A DNA stretch of 64,000 bases from Tigriopus japonicus (taxonomy: Eukaryota; Arthropoda; Copepoda; Harpacticoida; Harpacticidae): contig CM021316.1 of NCBI GenBank assembly GCA_010645155.1, positions 4,413,220 to 4,477,219 on the forward strand. Reading direction: 5' to 3'. Below are positions 45,751-58,446 of the stretch, one piece after another. Numbering within the stretch: the first letter of the stretch is position 1; each line of letters begins with the position of its first letter. The notes beneath the pieces are model-generated. The model was not told the origin of the DNA. It ran no database searches and was given only the letters and a program-made list of their open reading frames with translations. A program made the translations under genes and the position numbers.

Positions 45751-46985
45751 GTCATTCAGCTTTAAATTATGACTTGCTTACCCCGCGAGGGAGTCGCTTG
45801 AGTATGGGCCCTACAATTCATTCAATTGGCTGGATGACGTCATAACAGAGCAACTGAATGCAGTCCCTCTGCCACTGATCAGCTGATGAGTGGAATGTTC
45901 TTTCCTGACTGACATGGGCAGGCAAACTTTTCCTACTTTTTGGTCACACACAAGGATTTACTAATTCTGAAACAACACAACTCTGACACCTCTATTGAGC
46001 TTGAAATATACAGCAAAAAGGATTTTGAGAACAGAAATTACGATTCTGGCAAAATGATCAATGTATTGTTAACCCTAATATCCACCAAAGACTTTTGTAT
46101 TGCCTCTGTATAATAACTGATCTTCTAGCTTCCATAAAACTCCTATTTTGTACTACCATTTGAGCCAGAGAGGTCTGCCTTGTTTATTGCCGAAACTGGC
46201 CAGAGCTTTAAAGTATGTGAGAAGACCCAAGATATCCCAAGAATATTGTAAAAAGCTGGCTCTAAAAAGTGTAAGGTACATATGAAAGTGCGCAAGACAT
46301 GTTTTCTTTGCCAAATCCTGTAAATGTGCATATAAATGCCTGTAAATTTAGCAGCTTAGTATAATTTGGGAGAAGCAAAGAATAGACAGCAGGCCACCTG
46401 TGATTTGAGCAGTAAGTTTTTTAGATAAAAATTACGTCATCAACCTGTAAATAAATCTTGCTATGGCAAACCATTTCACTCAAAAATGCTAGCCAGGACT
46501 AATCTGAATATGGCAACACTTTCTTTATTTCATGTTTTGGCGCGTCAATTCTGCTTCACCCTCTACACTTTTGTAAGTAAAAACGGTCACAAAATTCATC
46601 ATCAATTACCCAGGCACATTGTGGTGCTCTAAGCAGCATCATTAGATTCATCAAGAATCCGCAAAATTAAATGAAAAAAGTACTTATGATCAGTGTGCAT
46701 TTGTTTGAACAGTGAGGGTTTTTAGTGCACATCGCTGAAAACAATCATTCACCTTGCCAATCTCCTGATTGAAAACCATCCTTCAATTTTCCTTCATATT
46801 TATGGATTGCCATACCAAACAATTTTGATCACAGTTTAAAAGAGAAATCGAACTTTAGCAATTGGCAATGTAAAGTGAAAGTTTGAAATTTTATCTCTTA
46901 AATACCGCCAAATTTTATCAATTTTTAAGATCTACTTTCTTTTCGAACTTCCTCCGCGGCTATGAGGTCATTCAAGTCAATCGGA
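45751..46985. other. Spacer with inverted flanks (45771-45860 and 46955-47060)
   Basis: The outer about 90 bp on each side pair in reverse (GTAGGGCCCATACTCAAGCG; GTCATAATTTAAAG). The central part (about 45870-46950) has no recognisable frame. The left flank contains TGACGTCA at 45834. Confidence 0.6.
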
Positions 46986-47041
46986 TGAATTGTAGGGCCC
47001 ATACTCAAGCGACTCCCTCCCGGGGTAAACAAGTCATAATT

Positions 47042-47250
47042 TAAAGTTGAATGACTACAGCGTCTTACAGACAAAGTTTAACTGCCTCCAGATCAACAAG
47101 TAGAGCAAGTAGAGAGTCAGCTAATGTTTTATTTGAAAGCCCAACAAATTAAGAATACATTTATTCAATATGCTGCCCCTCCCTCTCAATCATCCTTTCA
47201 ATCCTGGGCCGGAAGGACTTGCAGCCATGGAGGGCCCATGCGGGCTCAAT
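47042..47250 (-). mobile_element. Truncated mariner 3' end, inverted copy of 45540-45771
   Basis: The reverse complement matches the right TIR and the C-terminal transposase codons (SFRP-IERMIE, GYKSF region) of the 44483-45750 element. It ends abruptly at 47250 where another repeat begins (ACCGTGTAGAGCTTG). No left end is present. Confidence 0.85.
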
Positions 47251-47252
47251 GG

Positions 47253-50200
47253 ACCGTGTAGAGCTTGTTTACTTTTCTCCGTTCGCTCAATTAGTTCCAA
47301 CTGCCTAACGTTAGATGGCGCAATACCTTGAGAGGTCGAAAGTCGAATTGGACTGTGAAATTCTACCAAGTTTTGGCGTCTATAACCTTGAAAATGTACG
47401 TGTTTTTGCGTGAAAACCGAATGGTACTTGTTCTTTGAGATTTGCGGTGTAATTTCAACTCTTCTCCTGTTAAGTGTATTGTTCCAAATTTGAATAAATT
47501 GACGGCAAGTTTTGACGCTTCGAGATTGAGCAGCGCATTCCTGGTGTTCGTAAGGTGAGGCGAGGACTCTTGAGCAAGGAAGCGACACGACATTTTTGGT
47601 TCCCAGTAGGGCCATTGAAAGCAAGTCTAGAGATCACTCAAGACTTTAATTTTTATATTTTAACCCATTCCAAAAGCATAAAATACATTTGTGTGATACT
47701 AGGTCATATGTTTTGGTTGTATTGGTCTCGGAATGCTTGCTAGTTTACTTGAAGGTATGCTCCAAAGTCTACTTGAGAGTAAACTTTTCATTAACTTTAT
47801 AAACACAGCTCCTTTGAAGATTTCTGCAACCCAACTGAATCGCATTCAGTGATTTCATATACTAATTCAATTTGAACTCGTGGCACTGATAGTTTGTTGG
47901 GTGCAATTTTGACAAATCGTGCCAAACGCAATATGAATCGTCCAGTTCAAGTAAATGGTGTGAGCATATGTTTTGATGGCAACTCTAGAAAGTCTACTTG
48001 TTAGTACACTTCGTAGTTCAATTGGCTGGTTTTGTTGAGACAGCTGCCATTTTGAAAAGTAAGTCTCTCATTCCAACCTAGAAGTGCCTCTACATCTATG
48101 ATCGTAAATTCATCCTCTCGAAACACTAATTGCCTGCTGATTCAGCTCTTCCACATTTCTCCTTCTTTATTTCATATTACTCCAATCAACACAAAACATA
48201 GATTGATCTCACAGCAGCATGCAAATTTTGGCAGCTAATTTAAGGAAACACTGGAAGGAAGTTCGCTTGCAGTTCAATTGATCAGCGTTGAAGTATTCAA
48301 ATGGGAGTGCTTCCACAACGTTGGAATGCTCCTCTCTAGGCGTGCTTCTCGGAGAACCTCTCATCAATTAAACCTGATGCTAAGCCCATATAGCGACCCA
48401 GCTTGCTAGAAGTTTACTTGAAGTCAATGGAACTAGCACATGTTTGTGCATGCTAAACATATGACTAGCGTTGGAAAATTGTTGACGTATCTACTTGTTG
48501 CACCTTGGCACCAGTGGTACACTTCTCTTTTTCATGAGTTGCTTGGTGTACTTCTGATTCAAGAAAGCTTATGCTATCAACAAAACGGCTGAAACTGCCT
48601 TGAAGTTGCCTTGAAGTCAACTTTGCTAGCACACCTTGGAATACACAAAACATCTGACCTTCTATTTTGTTTTCAAAAATGTATTTGAGCTTTGTTTTGT
48701 TATATTTTTGGCAAGTAAGTCATACCCAAGTTCAGTTTTGCAAGACTAAAGGTTGAACAAAATACCACTTTCTTCCCAATATTTTTGCCATTTTTCATTA
48801 TATTGAGCGTGAATTAGGGATAGTATCAAAGTAGTTCACAAGTAATGTTATTAACAAATACTTAACCTAATTTATGTTTTCACTCAGAGCCATAAATGAC
48901 ATTAGGTCACATTTTTGAAAATTGAACTATGATGCTTAATATGGCAAGTTTCTTGTCTTTTCCAAGATTGTCTGATTTGCAGAATATTCAATTGGCATGG
49001 AGAAAAAGGTGCATTCAAGAAAATATTCAGTTTTCAAATTGTATCAGTCAATGGGCAAAAGAGACCTCAAATGCTAAAGTGGGAAGTCTTGATGGCTGCT
49101 TGGATATTTTGTGTTTGCATAAATCACTGGACACTCTCATGAACAAGGTGCCTGAGTAGTATTTGAAATTCCAGAAACCCTTTATCCATGGATATTGGTT
49201 TGTCTTGGAGATGAACCTACAGAGAACTTTCAGGTTTTGCTCATAAACAACACTGAAAGAGGAACTTGTTCTTGTTGTATTGTTAAATAATAAGTTTGTT
49301 ATTGCTCCACTATTCTTTTGAGCCACAAGCACAATTGCTTTCTTGAAAATTAGAGGCCACTGAGCATTGACAAACAATGGCCGATATCCAAGATTTGTTG
49401 TGCTTTGAGGTTCTAAAGTTGACCACAAGAGGCACACCATATTTGGTTGAGAAAAAAACAAGAGCGTCATTTTAAGCAACTTTTGAAGCCCCTTATTTTG
49501 TAAATCAAGGCGTTGTGTGTTTGAATCGCTTTCAAATACGTAACATGGATAACATCTGACATATTCCACTTGTTTTGAGGCATTTCTGTTGATTCAGAAT
49601 CAAATTTGGCCTTGACGATCCCCAATGCTCTCAAGGTTGAGAGAATCTTTTTTTGACACTTGCCATAGATCCACAAATGTTGTTGATTGTGATCAAAAGT
49701 CCGTAGTATTCTGGGTGGTTGTGTAATCAATATTCATAGTTTTATAACTGGGTTTCAAAAACCCATTGTTGGTTTGGAATGTTTCTTACTTTTTAAATTC
49801 GTTTCCAATTTTAGTTTTGCATTAGTTTGAAATAACAAAAGGTCAAACTCAAAGAAGGCCTTTGAAACCCTTTTAGAAAATTTGAAAAATTAATAAGACA
49901 TGACCACCCTGAAAAATACCAAGTATGGTGCGCCTCATGTGGTCCATTTTTGAACCTCAGGCACAACAAATCTGGATGGACTCCATTTCTTGACAAAATG
50001 ATGGCATTGTACCATTGCTTAAATGATTTTTGGTTTTGACCATGGGAGTGATTACCGTATCATTTTACGGACCTGCTGCCGTCTCTAACTGCCGTAAGCA
50101 ATGTAGGCTTGCCATGGCATTTGGGTTTTAGATGAAATAACATACAATTTGAAGCTTATTCTCCTCTTGGCAGTCTGAACTTTCTTTGCCGTTGTTTACA

Positions 50201-50895
50201 GTTAGGCCCAAGTTGGCTGGTGAGGTTTGGTGAATGCAAAGGTGACCATTCCTTTCTGGAGGGTCTTTGGGTGTTGGCGTTTCACATAAACATACGTTAT
50301 AAAATCAGTGCTGCTAGATTTAGATTTAAGTAATGCTCGTTTTTTGTTGGAATGAGAACTTTATCTCGCAAGAAATTTTGCCGGAACAAGGGGAGTAACC
50401 AAATTCCAAAGAATTACTTTGAAGCCATCGTTGCCTTTAAACACTGTGTTGGGTTTTGTTTTTCATTATTTCAATCATGCCGATGGTACTTTGCATTTGG
50501 AACTTATTTCAATACTGGTTATGTGTTGTCTGGGAAACAAAACTTGTTTGTATCTGGCAGACCAAAACGTCCTCACCCAACGAATATAAAATGTCCAGGA
50601 ATGCGCAGCGCAATGTCGGAGCGCAAAAAACTTGACATGAAGAGAATGAATTCATTCAAATTTGGATCAATTCACTTAACAGGAGAAGAGTTGAAATTAC
50701 AGCGCATAGATCAAAGTACAAGTAACATTCGGTTTTCACGCAAAAACACATACATTTTCAAAGTTATAGGCGCCATAACTTGGTAGAATTTCACAGTCCA
50801 ATTCAACTTTCGACCTCTCAAGGTACTGCGCCATCTAACGTTAGGCAGTTGGAACTAATTGAGCGAACGGAAAAAATGAACAAGCTCTACACGGT
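47253..50895. mobile_element. 3.6-kb element with about 300-bp terminal inverted repeats
   Basis: ACCGTGTAGAGCTTGTT at 47253 and its complement at 50879-50895 open arms of about 295-300 bp (47253-47546 and 50595-50895), which share GTTAGATGGCGCA, CGAAAGTTGAATTGGAC-like and TTTGCGTGAAAACCGAA blocks. The interior has frames such as 49569-49048 on the minus strand with no domain I recognise, and an AT-rich region with recurring TTTACTTGAAG words (47740-48620). Large TIRs recall foldback, P-like or Maverick elements, but none is diagnosed. Its left end abuts a mariner fragment. Target duplications are not seen. Confidence 0.65.
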
Positions 50896-51420
50896 CTGCA
50901 GCAATTACTAGTGACGTCATCATTTTTGGCGGGAAAAAAAGTTCGGAAGACCTGTGTTTCTGATGAACGTGCGAGGGAACTAAAACGAAGGTTTAAGCCT
51001 GGTAATTGCAATAATGCCTTTCTTATCTGCACAACTTGAAGTTGAAATAGCAATTCTTGACATTGTTTTTGCAAAAAAGTATGTTTTGTTGCTTTTGTCT
51101 AAAATTTTGCTACATAAGTTGAGAGGGTTCTTCCGAACTTTGAAATTAGGAATGCCTGACTTTGAGTAACAAGATGGCCAGAGGAGATCGGTTCCTGGGG
51201 CAACTAAACCTAAAAACAAATAATTTGTTTAATTGAAGGCATCCAATTTCTCCATTTGTTTTCAAATTACTTTGCAATACTCCTCAACATGCATTCACTA
51301 TGCCATTGCCCATAAATGCAACATTTTTCGAAAATCTGACCCTTAAAAACTGAGCTTTTTTGTGCAAGCCTACACTGCTAACGGCAGCAGGTCCGTAAAA
51401 TGACACGGTAATCACTCCCA
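50043..51420. mobile_element. 1.38-kb element with about 60-bp TIRs, interleaved with the previous one
   Basis: The ends TGGGAGTGATTACCGTATC (50043) and the complement of GACACGGTAATCACTCCCA (51420) continue through ATTTTACGGACCTGCTGCCG. The interior includes the right arm of the 47253-50895 element and segment A (50998-51345). No transposase is recognised. Confidence 0.7.
50998..51345. repeat. Segment A, inverted partner of 44140-44482
   Basis: Reverse match to 44140-44482. The protein-level reading frames on both copies are also similar (LLWP...KVRK-PL), but this may simply reflect the DNA similarity. Confidence 0.7.
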
Positions 51421-51439
51421 GTGGCTTGTTTTTGTTTTT

Positions 51440-51500
51440 TTGCCTAGGATTTCAGGTGGCTCCCTCTGGAAAGTACATTTTGCTTACTCTCGACTGAAGA
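51440..51500. repeat. Short dispersed repeat shared with 1090-1146
   Basis: See the entry at 1090. The hAT element at 51505 inserted directly to its right. Confidence 0.55.
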
Positions 51501-51504
51501 AAGC

Positions 51505-53142
51505 CAGGGCTGCCAGATGGCGGTTGTGGGCGCCAGATTTTGGTGGATCTGGCGGTTTGAGGCCTCGTTTGCCGACGAGATTTTTTTTTGGCTGGACAGC
51601 AAAATCTTGCGGTATTCTGGCGGTTTACGCTATAGTTTGGCGGAAGGAAATTTTAGTTTGGCAAGCAAGAACATTATGACAGGTTTCTGGCGGTTTTTGC
51701 ATGAAAATCGTCAAATTTGGCGTTTTTAAATTGGAGTTTTAGGATTAGTTGAAACACAATTTATCACGCTGATTCTAGCAGGATTCAGCGCTATTAGGTT
51801 CCATTAACTTCTACTAGTACTAGACCAGGCAAATGACAACTATGAAAATGATGAATTAAAGGTGGAATTGAGTTATGTTTTTGGGTCACTTTTTGCCATT
51901 GCTAGTGGTCACTTTCTCGGAAGAACCGAAGACATCACTAGGTGACCATACTTTGGATTTGAATACTTCAACTTGGAACTTTTTTGCCAATGCATTGAAT
52001 AAGTCATTGGCAGGAAGAACATAAATTTAAGCTTTTGCGTTATGTAGGGTTAATCCAATGCATGTATGGACAAAAACTAACTTGTGGCTTCAAGAACGAG
52101 GAAAAAAAAGTTGGTCTTGATTCACATGTTTGGTCACACTAACTGTCCGCTCAACAGTTGTGATGGCGACATTTTCCTCATAAATTCAACGCATTCTGCC
52201 CCGCTTGCCAAATCAGCCAGATTAAAGTTTGCACGCTATCTAGTTGTTATAATTGATCTAAGTTTGGTTCACTCCTCAAGAGAGTTCAAAGTTATGAAAA
52301 AATAGTGTGACCAGTTTTTGGATTTTGAGCGAACAAAAGATGCTTTTGAAGCTCAAAGAAAAAGAATGTGTTGAAGTGGTAAATAAGATGTGTTGGCATG
52401 GTAAATAACAAATAACATGTTACGGGATGGAAAGTAAAATTTGTTGAAGTGACAAATCCAAATTGCAAGGAAATTTGAAAAACAACAAATAATTGCAAAA
52501 CAAATTTGATTTGCGTGTCTCAACAAAGTTATTTCATTGACTTTTTCAGTCAAGTTTGAAGAAATATTCTCCTTATTTTCTTCATAAAACATTGTTTTTG
52601 ATCAAGTATGTCAAATAGTAATGGCACAAATAGACAGAACAGTAGCATAGGAAACTGAAGAAATGGCAAAGAAAACAAAACTTTACTAAAAGGTTAAAAA
52701 ATAGAAAATTTGACAAATATTTTTGCTACTTACTACTTACAAAGAACTCTTTCTGGGCATTTGAAATCTTACTTGTCTGAAAGTTGGACACTCCTAATCA
52801 GTTGTTTTGAATATGGTGGTTGCTAACTTAATTTTCCGTTTTCTTGTTTGGTCGTACTGATAGATGTTTGAGTCTAATTTCTTATCAGTTTGTTCAAAAT
52901 TAGTTAATTTGTTATTGAGAGCAAAAGTGTTGAAAAGGGTGTTGTTTTCAACTTTATCAACCCACAGCATGAATCCAACCCAATGATTAAGCTCAGCTAA
53001 GCTAAGTTTATCGATGAAAGGTTGATACATGATATATCTGGTCTAGAATAAATGCAAACAAAACAAAAATAGAGAAGCTGGAATCTGGCGTTTTTGATTG
53101 GTTGATCTGGCGTTTTTTGTCTCCAATTACCTGGCAGCCCTG
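51505..53142. mobile_element. Non-autonomous hAT element, CAGGGCTGCCAG family, copy 2
   Basis: Termini CAGGGCTGCCAG and CTGGCAGCCCTG, with flanking 8-mers AAGAAAGC (51497-51504) and AAGCATGC (53143-53150) that agree at six of eight bases. TCTGGCG/TTTGGCG words cluster at both ends. It is 356 bp longer than the copy at 15108-16389, with the same order of internal blocks (TATGAAAAAATAGTGTGACC, GTTGAAGTGGTAAATAAGA). There is no transposase. Confidence 0.9.
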
Positions 53143-53150
53143 AAGCATGC

Positions 53151-54823
53151 AGCGCCCCCTATAATAACAACAACAGATTCTTGAACTATTTTAGAAGGAT
53201 TGAAGTATTACCGGGCGTAAATGTTCGTTTATCTCACTTTCAATTTTAAAATTTATATCATTCTATGAAGTGAAGAATACCCTTGAACAATGCCAATGAC
53301 AAAAACCATGTTGTCATGGATCAAACATGGAGTTTGAATATATTTGACCTAACACAATCAAACAGCACAGTTTCAATTCTTCGACAGACATCAAATGATT
53401 ACTCATTGAATCCTTGTGAACTTTCGTTTGATAGGTTATGCAAATAAAATGACATTAATCCCAATTATGTTGCATTTCTTAATTAACTCCAGGCTATAAC
53501 GCAAGAAAATTAACACGGACGTGGTAATGCGCCCTCGCTCGATTCCACTCCACGTAATACAGCGCTCCTTGGTTTAGGCACTTAAGCCTAAAGCATGCCT
53601 AATTTGACCCGTGCCTGTATAGTGCCTGCTGTGACCAGGTCAAGGACAGACTTGGCCAGGTCACAATCATCAAAGGTGGCTATTATGAAGCTGGAAGTTG
53701 TGCTTATTGATTATGGAATCCATGTGAAAGAATCAAAGATCATTCTACCATCATTGTTTCATAAAAAAAACTACTAGGTTCCCATATTTATCTCGCATGC
53801 TATAAGTTCGTTTCAATGCAACGAACTTGAAAACCAACATTTAATTCTCAAGAAGTTTCTTCAGTTTCCCTTCAAATTTCTTTGAAAATCGTTCACTTTT
53901 TTATAGTTATGGCATGAAATGTGTAGCACCACATTTAGAAGACTAAGATAACTGACAAGGTGATGGAAAATAAACTTTATCTTGAAATGAAATGTAGTCG
54001 AAAAACGCGATACATTCACCTCCAGAAAAAGATTCAAAAAAGTTCACGAAAATAGGACCCGAGTTTGTTCGTCCAATCCTTACTTGTATCTCGTAGGTAC
54101 TTGTTTGGTAAACTCGGTATTCCCTGTTATTAGTTTTTGTGGAAGAAACTTGCGCTTTACAAACAAGCTACACGCTAAAAACGAATCACGGAGGAAAAAT
54201 AGCACGTTGATGTGATCCACGGCCCTAAGTGGAGGAGTCATTCAGTTTAAGAAGGATTTATCGCGGTACAATCTATTTTCCATGCTTCCATTTTCTTGTT
54301 AAGCATTTGAGGTTTAATTATGTTCAAAAACATAGAAACAAATCAAAGGGACTTTCATGAAATGTTCGGGAAAAAATCATGAAAATCTGTGTAAACCACA
54401 AACGAACACTTCAAAGTAAACGAGACTTAATACCATTATTCAACGATTTCCTTGCAGTATTGTATAAATAGAACCCTATGGTTAAAAATTCGTCTTATAC
54501 TGTCCGACTTCAAAATTGGGTGAAACATTTGGTAGGAAAATAACAAGAAGGCATTTTTCGTTGTCACGAATAATCTTGTTTTAAGCACGCATGATTTTTT
54601 TCAAGAATATTGCAAGATGTTAAATCTGTGTATTTTTTCGATGTAGTTTGCATTACCTCACATATTTATTTCTTTAAAAAAGTAAAACTCTTCGCTCACC
54701 TGGAAAACCCATAGATGGAATTCCCTTGTTATTCAAGTTTATGTAAAAAAATGTAAACTGGCTTTGAGGCCACTTGAATAGTAATACGACTTGTTGAATT
54801 CTTTGTTTAGTAGTGGAAACAAT
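53151..54823. other. Upstream region of the first Cys-rich gene
   Basis: AT-rich. TATAAATA at 54463-54470 is the only TATA-like word upstream of the start codon at 54824 and would require a long 5' UTR or a leader intron. No repeat element is recognised. Confidence 0.35.
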
Positions 54824-54884
54824 ATGAAGCAGACAAGTTTAATTCTTTTGGCCATTTTGGTCAGCTTGGCAGTTGTGTCTTCAC
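54824..54884 (+). CDS. Cys/Gly-rich secreted protein 1, exon 1 (signal peptide)
   Basis: The exon encodes MKQTSLILLAILVSLAVVSS and the first base of codon 21. A Lys near the start, a Leu/Ile/Val core and small residues at the end make a textbook secretion signal. The donor is C|GTAAGT, phase 1. The 1391-bp intron joins it to 56276. The same exon layout, phase and donor are found at 61193-61259. Confidence 0.85.
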
Positions 54885-56275
54885 GTAAGTTTGCACTATT
54901 CCATCACCTATTCCATCGCATGCTTTGGCTCAGTAAAGAAAAACAAAATACAAGATAGAAAGAACGCCTTTGTTCATTTTAGGATGACACATTCAGAGGA
55001 GTACGAAAACCCGATTTGGGAAACGATGCATGCGATCAAATTTCGATAAAGTTAGGAGAACCGAATTTACCAAGAATATTGTAAGCTTAGAATAATTGAT
55101 AACAAATTGATCAACCGAGCAACCTTGAAGACTGTGAAGTCCATAAGGAAAATCTTGAAGGGGGAATTGATAGGGTCACAAAGATGGTTAGGAACATGGT
55201 CGGCAGTGTAGTGTAAACTTTTGTCACCCCATAGATAGTAGATACATGGGAAGATACGAACGAATCGATTGTACTTTTGCCAACTGAATTTTTTTGTACG
55301 CAAGCTCAATTGCAGGGAGTTTTGCTTAATTTCATTGAACGTATTAGGTGAACCTTTTTGTCAATAGTTTTGACTTCAACTTGATGAAGAAACATTTGGA
55401 AAAGCCTTTTTGAGTGTTATTCTCTTACGAGACTTGTCCTTACGGTACTGTACGTATATATGTAGGTCCTCTCCAGTTTTGACGTGTCCATTGAAATCAA
55501 ACCATAAATGAATTGTTTAAAGATGAAAATAAATGCATTTTTTGGAGCAATATCATTCAAACAAAAGGCTGAAATATTCAAAACTCTGCAAAACCAGTGC
55601 CAATTTGGAATTTTCATAGCAAGCCACAAGAAAAGTTCCCACGTAAAGTCTTACGTAACGATTCTCTGATGTCAATTATCGTCGCCTAAATATTGAAAAA
55701 AAAATCAGAAATTGATCTCATTTGAAATTCAAGTCTAAATACATGAGAATTGGAAATTTATCAAAAAAAGAATTAAATGCTCAAATCATGACCCTTTTTC
55801 CACAGATAGTTGGGTATTTGCACTTTGGACATCACTATGTATGTAAGGTTGGACGCGCGCTCGAGACTTTTTCACATTGTTCAACATCAGCTTAAGTTTA
55901 GAGCTGACTTGTCCCTCAAAAAAGTAAAATATGTTTGTTTAGAACGTACGAGCTAAAAAAAAATAGATTGATATCATTTGCACGTTTTTCACGCCCAAAT
56001 GGGAACCATTGGTAATTTATATTCAGTTCTTCAACATATGCCAGAAAGGGTTTTTCTCTTTGAAATAAACAAATTTGACCGATCATATCCTCACGTCCAA
56101 AAGGTCATTGAAAGCTTTGAGAGAAAGCTTTGCAACGCATTCAATACACTCAATGCACTCTCAAATTGAAACTAACAAACAAGATATGGTACTTCTTTCT
56201 CAAAAACTTTCCCGGGAAATTTAATGGGTCCCAGTTAAATTTTCTTTCATGTGTACTTGACCAACGTACTTTCAG
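54885..56275 (+). other. Intron of Cys-rich gene 1
   Basis: A 1391-bp GT-AG intron, AT-rich and without a recognised repeat family. The open frame at 55978-56169 lies inside it and has no domain. Confidence 0.6.
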
Positions 56276-56748
56276 AGGATGCCCAATTTGATGAGACGTT
56301 TGAAGAAGACTTCGATCAAGATCCCGTCGATTCCTTTGAAGGCGACTTCGAAGCACCTGATGACGATGACGACGATGACGATCAAAATGGATTTGGAGGT
56401 GGAGGCTTTGGTCGGGCCTGTCGTTTGTGTGATTGCCGAACACGCATTTGCCAATTGCGATGCCCACGCCGTTGTTCTGGTGGCGGTTTTGGAGGAGGAG
56501 GATTTGGAGGAGGAGGCTTTGGCGGTGGTGGAATTGGATTCGGCTTTTGCGCAACATGTTCTTGTTTCCAAAGGGCGTGTGCACTAAATTGCCGCCAATG
56601 TGCCTTTGGCGGTGGTGGATTTGGTGGTGGTGGATTTGGCGGTGGTGGATTTGGCGGTGGTGGATTTGGCGGCAGTGGTGGATTTGGAGGCGGAGGTTTT
56701 GGATTGCAAGATGATGATGGCAATGATGAATCCAACCGTGAGGCTTGA
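56276..56748 (+). CDS. Cys/Gly-rich secreted protein 1, exon 2 (177 aa in total)
   Basis: After the acceptor TACTTTCAG, residues 21-58 are very acidic (DETFEEDFDQD; eight consecutive Asp at 49-56). A first six-cysteine module follows at C69-C87 (CRLCDCRTRICQLRCPRRC, strongly basic), then repeats of GGGGF, a second module at C112-C129 (CATCSCFQRACALNCRQC), another GGGGF/GGSGGF block, and an acidic tail ending NREA. Each module reads C-x2-C-x-C-x4-C-x3-C-x2/3-C. No known family fits; crustins, WAP and metallothioneins have other spacings. An extracellular structural or defence role is possible. AATAAA follows at 56871. Confidence 0.85.
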
Positions 56749-56870
56749 AATGAAATGAAAATTTCGAGCCGTCTTCATTACGTCCTTTTGAAATGCCTTA
56801 AGCACACATCTTGAAATGGGACTGATGGCCCCAGAATTGTTTTAAAAAGTTTATATGGTTTAAAAATCTT

Positions 56871-56876
56871 AATAAA
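56871..56876 (+). promoter_or_regulatory. Poly(A) signal AATAAA of Cys-rich gene 1
   Basis: A canonical AATAAA lies 122 bp after the stop codon and supports the last-exon model. Confidence 0.75.
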
Positions 56877-57888
56877 ACATCCACCCCACATGGATAGGTA
56901 TTGTATTTCCATGTGTATTGCTCTGAAAAATGGTCATGGATTTTTCAGAGGAACAAACATCAAATTTGCAATTTTGAATTTACGGAAAAGGTTTATACAT
57001 CTTCCGAAATATTTATAGCACATTCTTTTGTTTTCTCAAAGGCTTACTAAAAACGAGGACTAAATCAGGAATTGAAAACGATGCGAACGGTGAAAGGACC
57101 TTACAAAAAGTGTTCTTAAATTGTGCTCACGGAATCCCTCGCCCACTGAATCATTTTAACATGCTTTAGACTTTTGCTGTACACTACATTAATTCGCTGT
57201 ACATATGGCAAATCGAGCGGAAGACTTTGGCGCCAGCCCTACAATCAGGGTGGGCATTTTTCGACATCGAGAGCATTTTGGACACCCTAGTGTCCAAAAG
57301 TGTCCAAAAATACCCAGAAGGTGTCCAAAAATCCCCAAAAGATGTCCATAAGTGTCCAAAAGTCCAACAAACGTAAAAGAAAGTTGTGCAAATCAGACAA
57401 AAAACCAGTTACACTACATAAGTAATTGAATACTAAAGAATGCATGGTTGTGTACTTAAACAAAAATAGTTCTATTAATGGGAACATTACTTGGAGAAAT
57501 AAACTTTGCCATGATAACTTTAACCCTTGGTCATGAGGCTAATTTGCCTCACTGATTACAATAATATTATATATACATTTGTAAAACGTAAAAACAATTT
57601 GCATGTTTTGTTTATACAATATGGTAAAATGTGTGTTACTGTTCAAAATGTTTCAAGATTTACATTTTATTTCCTCATCTGTAAACAAGAGTCTTGTCTT
57701 TTTTAATAGTAAAACAACACTGCTTTAATTCTTTGGCAAAAGCATTATAATATCCACATTGCAATCTGATATCAGTTTGAGTGTGCTTTATTATAGTTAA
57801 CATTTTTTGGACAGTCAGGTCAAAAGACTTCTTGCCTCTTGGATGGGAAACACTTGCAACAATGATAAACTTTGGAATATAAATCAAA

Positions 57889-58038
57889 ATACTAAGTAAC
57901 CTTCTCTTGTCACAAATCAGGACACAATCAGCTTTAAAATGTACTCGCATACTATGTATGTATAACATACTAAGTAACATTCTCTTGTCACAAATCGGGA
58001 CACAATCAGCTTTAAAATGTACTCGCATACTATGTTTA
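57889..58038. repeat. Tandem duplication, 78-bp period
   Basis: Two copies, at 57889-57966 and 57967-58038, containing TCAGCTTTAAAATGTACTCG. They are interior to the hAT element. Confidence 0.8.
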
Positions 58039-58415
58039 ACATGAAGTGTGGTGTGAGCGTGTTATTAGTAGTCCCAGTCTCACATTCGTTTGTTCGTTCA
58101 TTCCTTCAGTCGATCATTCTTTCCCACATTTTGGACGATGCTCGGTAGTCAAATGAAAAGAGTGGAAAGTTCAAATGTCCAGTTTGGCCTTCAAGTTATT
58201 GGCTCATTTAATGTATTAAGTGTAAGTTTCTTATGCTGAATTGACTCCCCCCCCTTCTTATGTAACTTTATTACTTATTTTCATGTATTTTCTGAGGTAG
58301 CCGTGTCATGTATCCTTTTGGGATTTTCGGCTTCCTATAAGGGCTGATTGATAAATATTTTTAACCCAAGATGTAAAAATGTATGAATAATCCTATCCTG
58401 TCCTTATGAAATAAA

Positions 58416-58446
<31 letters not shown>
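58416..58446. repeat. (TTAC)n microsatellite
   Basis: About eight units follow an AATAAATTAC, as in the simple-repeat tail of a LINE or SINE. No body is recognised upstream. Confidence 0.75.

Noticed and set aside
49048..49569. 173-codon minus-strand frame
   Set aside because: No recognisable motif, lies inside a transposon-like element, and an overlapping frame is equally open.
56272..56735. Long Pro-rich and Arg/His-rich frames on the minus strand and a second plus frame over the Gly-rich exon
   Set aside because: They are shadows of the GGGGF and Cys codon repeats; the signal-peptide exon, splice phase and poly(A) site support only the 56276-56748 plus frame.
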